NCBI RefSeq assembly: GCF_023740735.1
Contig: NZ_JAMRXH010000005.1
Coordinates: 186,001 to 250,000 of the forward strand
From: Nocardia sp. CDC159
GTDB lineage: Bacteria; Actinomycetota; Actinomycetes; Mycobacteriales; Mycobacteriaceae
Direction: 5' to 3'
DNA: 64,000 bases
Positions 62,824 to 64,000 of this stretch are shown here, piece by piece. Positions within the stretch are counted from its first letter, which is position 1. Each line of letters starts with the position of its first letter. Under the pieces are notes generated by a model. That model saw nothing but the letters and a program-made list of their open reading frames with translations, was not told the DNA's origin and made no database searches. Position numbers and translations under genes: made by a program.

Positions 62824-64000
62824 ATGCCCGTCGCATCCGCTACGCTTCGCTGCGCGGCGTGCTCCAGCGCGTTGCTGCTCGATGATCCCCCGGCCGCCGG
62901 CGATCCACTCTGCCCCGCCTGCGCCGAATGGCCGCCCTGTGATCAATGCGAGCTACCCGCCACCAACCCGCACCGCACCGTCGATGACGCCGACCTGTGC
63001 GCCGACTGCGCCCGCGACTGGACGCAGTGCCGCGAATGCCGCCTCTACACCAACCTGGAACACGACACCGCTGAAGGCAACGCCCTGTGCGACGGCTGCG
63101 CACGCGATTGCGACACCTGCGCCGACTGCCTGCGCTACACCCGTGACTACCTCCGGCTCGACAACGATCTGATCGTCTGCGACGACTGCTCCGACGGCTA
63201 CAGCGCATGCCGCGACTGCTACATCCTGGTCAGCTCCTCCTCCGACAGCTACTGCCTCGACTGCACCTACAACCACACGCACTGGCGCGTCCACGATTAC
63301 AGCTACAAACCCACCCCCGTCTTCCACGGACGCGGACCACTGTTTCTCGGCCTCGAACTCGAGATCCGCACTCCCGCCGAGGAATACGACCGCTGCGTCG
63401 ACCTGGCGGCCGACACTGTCGACGGCTTGGCGTATTTGAAAGACGACGGGTCGATCGGTTCCGGGTGTGGGTTCGAGCTGGTCACCCACCCGATGAGCTA
63501 CCAGTGGGCGATCGAACGTTTCCCGTGGGAGCTGTTGCCGGAGCTGGCATCTCAGGGCGCCTACGTCGACGACGAGGTCGGCATACACGTCCACGTGTCC
63601 CGGGCGGCGTTCGCCAGCCGGGCGCACGTGTATCGGTGGCTGAAGTTCGTCTACCGCAACCAATCCGCCGCCACCCGCCTCGCGCGCCGCTCGTCGGATG
63701 AATGGGCCAGCTTCACATCCGACGCCCGTGCCGGCATCGGCGACTACGCGAAAGGCCACCACAGCCGCGGTCTGGCGGGCCTGGGCCGGTTCCAGGCGAT
63801 CAACACCTTGCCCGACGACACCTTCGAAGTCCGGATCTTCGCCAGCTCACTACTGCCCCAGCAGGTGCAGGCCGCACTCGCGTTCGTCGCCGCGTCGGTC
63901 GACTACACCCGCACCCTCACCGTCTCCGGCATCGCCCGCCACCGCGGGTGGGAATGGACCGCGTTCGTGACCTGGCTGCGCTCTCGCCCCAAATTCTTGC
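62824..64000 (+). CDS. Cys-rich amidoligase family protein (second copy, runs off window)
   Basis: At least 392 codons, open at the window edge. It starts at ATG 62824. The N terminus has about ten CxxC pairs (CAAC, CPAC, CDQC, CADC, CREC, CDGC, CADC, CDDC, CRDC, CLDC). Then FLGLELEIRTP, LKDDGSIGSGCGFELVTHPMSY, GIHVHVSRAAF, FQAINTLPDDTFEVRIFASS, each matching the first amidoligase. The two differ mainly in their zinc-ribbon region, so they are diverged paralogues and may modify different sites. The C terminus is missing here. Confidence 0.75.
   Translation, partial: MPVASATLRCAACSSALLLDDPPAAGDPLCPACAEWPPCDQCELPATNPHRTVDDADLCADCARDWTQCRECRLYTNLEHDTAEGNALCDGCARDCDTCADCLRYTRDYLRLDNDLIVCDDCSDGYSACRDCYILVSSSSDSYCLDCTYNHTHWRVHDYSYKPTPVFHGRGPLFLGLELEIRTPAEEYDRCVDLAADTVDGLAYLKDDGSIGSGCGFELVTHPMSYQWAIERFPWELLPELASQGAYVDDEVGIHVHVSRAAFASRAHVYRWLKFVYRNQSAATRLARRSSDEWASFTSDARAGIGDYAKGHHSRGLAGLGRFQAINTLPDDTFEVRIFASSLLPQQVQAALAFVAASVDYTRTLTVSGIARHRGWEWTAFVTWLRSRPKFL

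Noticed and set aside
62647..62946. Short minus-strand frames between the amidotransferase and second amidoligase
   Set aside because: Gly/Arg-rich antisense frames without ribosome sites.

Overview
The window is high-GC actinobacterial DNA, most likely from Nocardia or a close mycolic-acid relative. Evidence: a DosS/DosR pair with its Rv2004c-like kinase neighbour, a mycothiol-type arsenate reductase, two fatty-acyl-AMP ligases, a cyclopropane-synthase-like methyltransferase, SARP regulators, and many GTG starts with 4-bp stop/start overlaps. Assignments come from reading motifs by eye; no database search was run.

Layout. (1) 1-5.9 kb: the tail of a probable alpha-mannosidase, a carbohydrate ABC importer (binding lipoprotein, two permeases, ATPase), a CutC protein and a LysR regulator. 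(2) 6.0-14.3 kb: an acid-activating enzyme and a LuxC-like acyl reductase, then a gamma-glutamylation amine-degradation operon (PuuA-, PuuD- and PuuC-like enzymes, SDR) facing an APC amine/amino-acid permease. (3) 14.4-22.8 kb: an OatA-like acyltransferase, a CAT-fold acyltransferase, a mycothiol arsenate reductase, and the hypoxia module (kinase, DosS, DosR). (4) 22.9-42.0 kb: a compact biosynthetic cluster. It has a SARP regulator, a flavin halogenase, discrete ACPs, one ketosynthase, a KR-ACP protein, a desaturase, two acyl-AMP ligases, a thioester reductase, a methyltransferase, a cation/proton antiporter and a LuxR regulator, but no acyltransferase. It looks like a halogenated, fatty-acid-primed metabolite possibly released as an aldehyde or alcohol.

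(5) 42.2-64.0 kb: an integrated mobile island. It opens with a tRNA 3' fragment (probable att) and a tyrosine integrase. It carries a HEPN-like/zinc-ribbon protein and a duplicated unit made of a P-loop kinase, a non-coding leader and a CRISPR-like array of hairpin repeats. One copy of the unit is broken next to an IS21 remnant. Actinobacterial mobile-element families follow (DUF2637, DUF4192, DUF6192-like), with several frameshifted or truncated genes. Last come a large AfsR-like SARP/NB-ARC/TPR regulator and an operon with a 61-residue peptide, two cysteine-rich amidoligases and a class II glutamine-amidotransferase-like protein. The last gene runs off the right edge.

The strongest candidates for an undescribed system are the peptide/amidoligase/amidotransferase operon (60.4-64.0 kb) and the kinase-plus-hairpin-repeat units (45.2-49.4 kb). 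The repeats show compensatory stem substitutions, which is unusual for a CRISPR array, and no cas gene is present.
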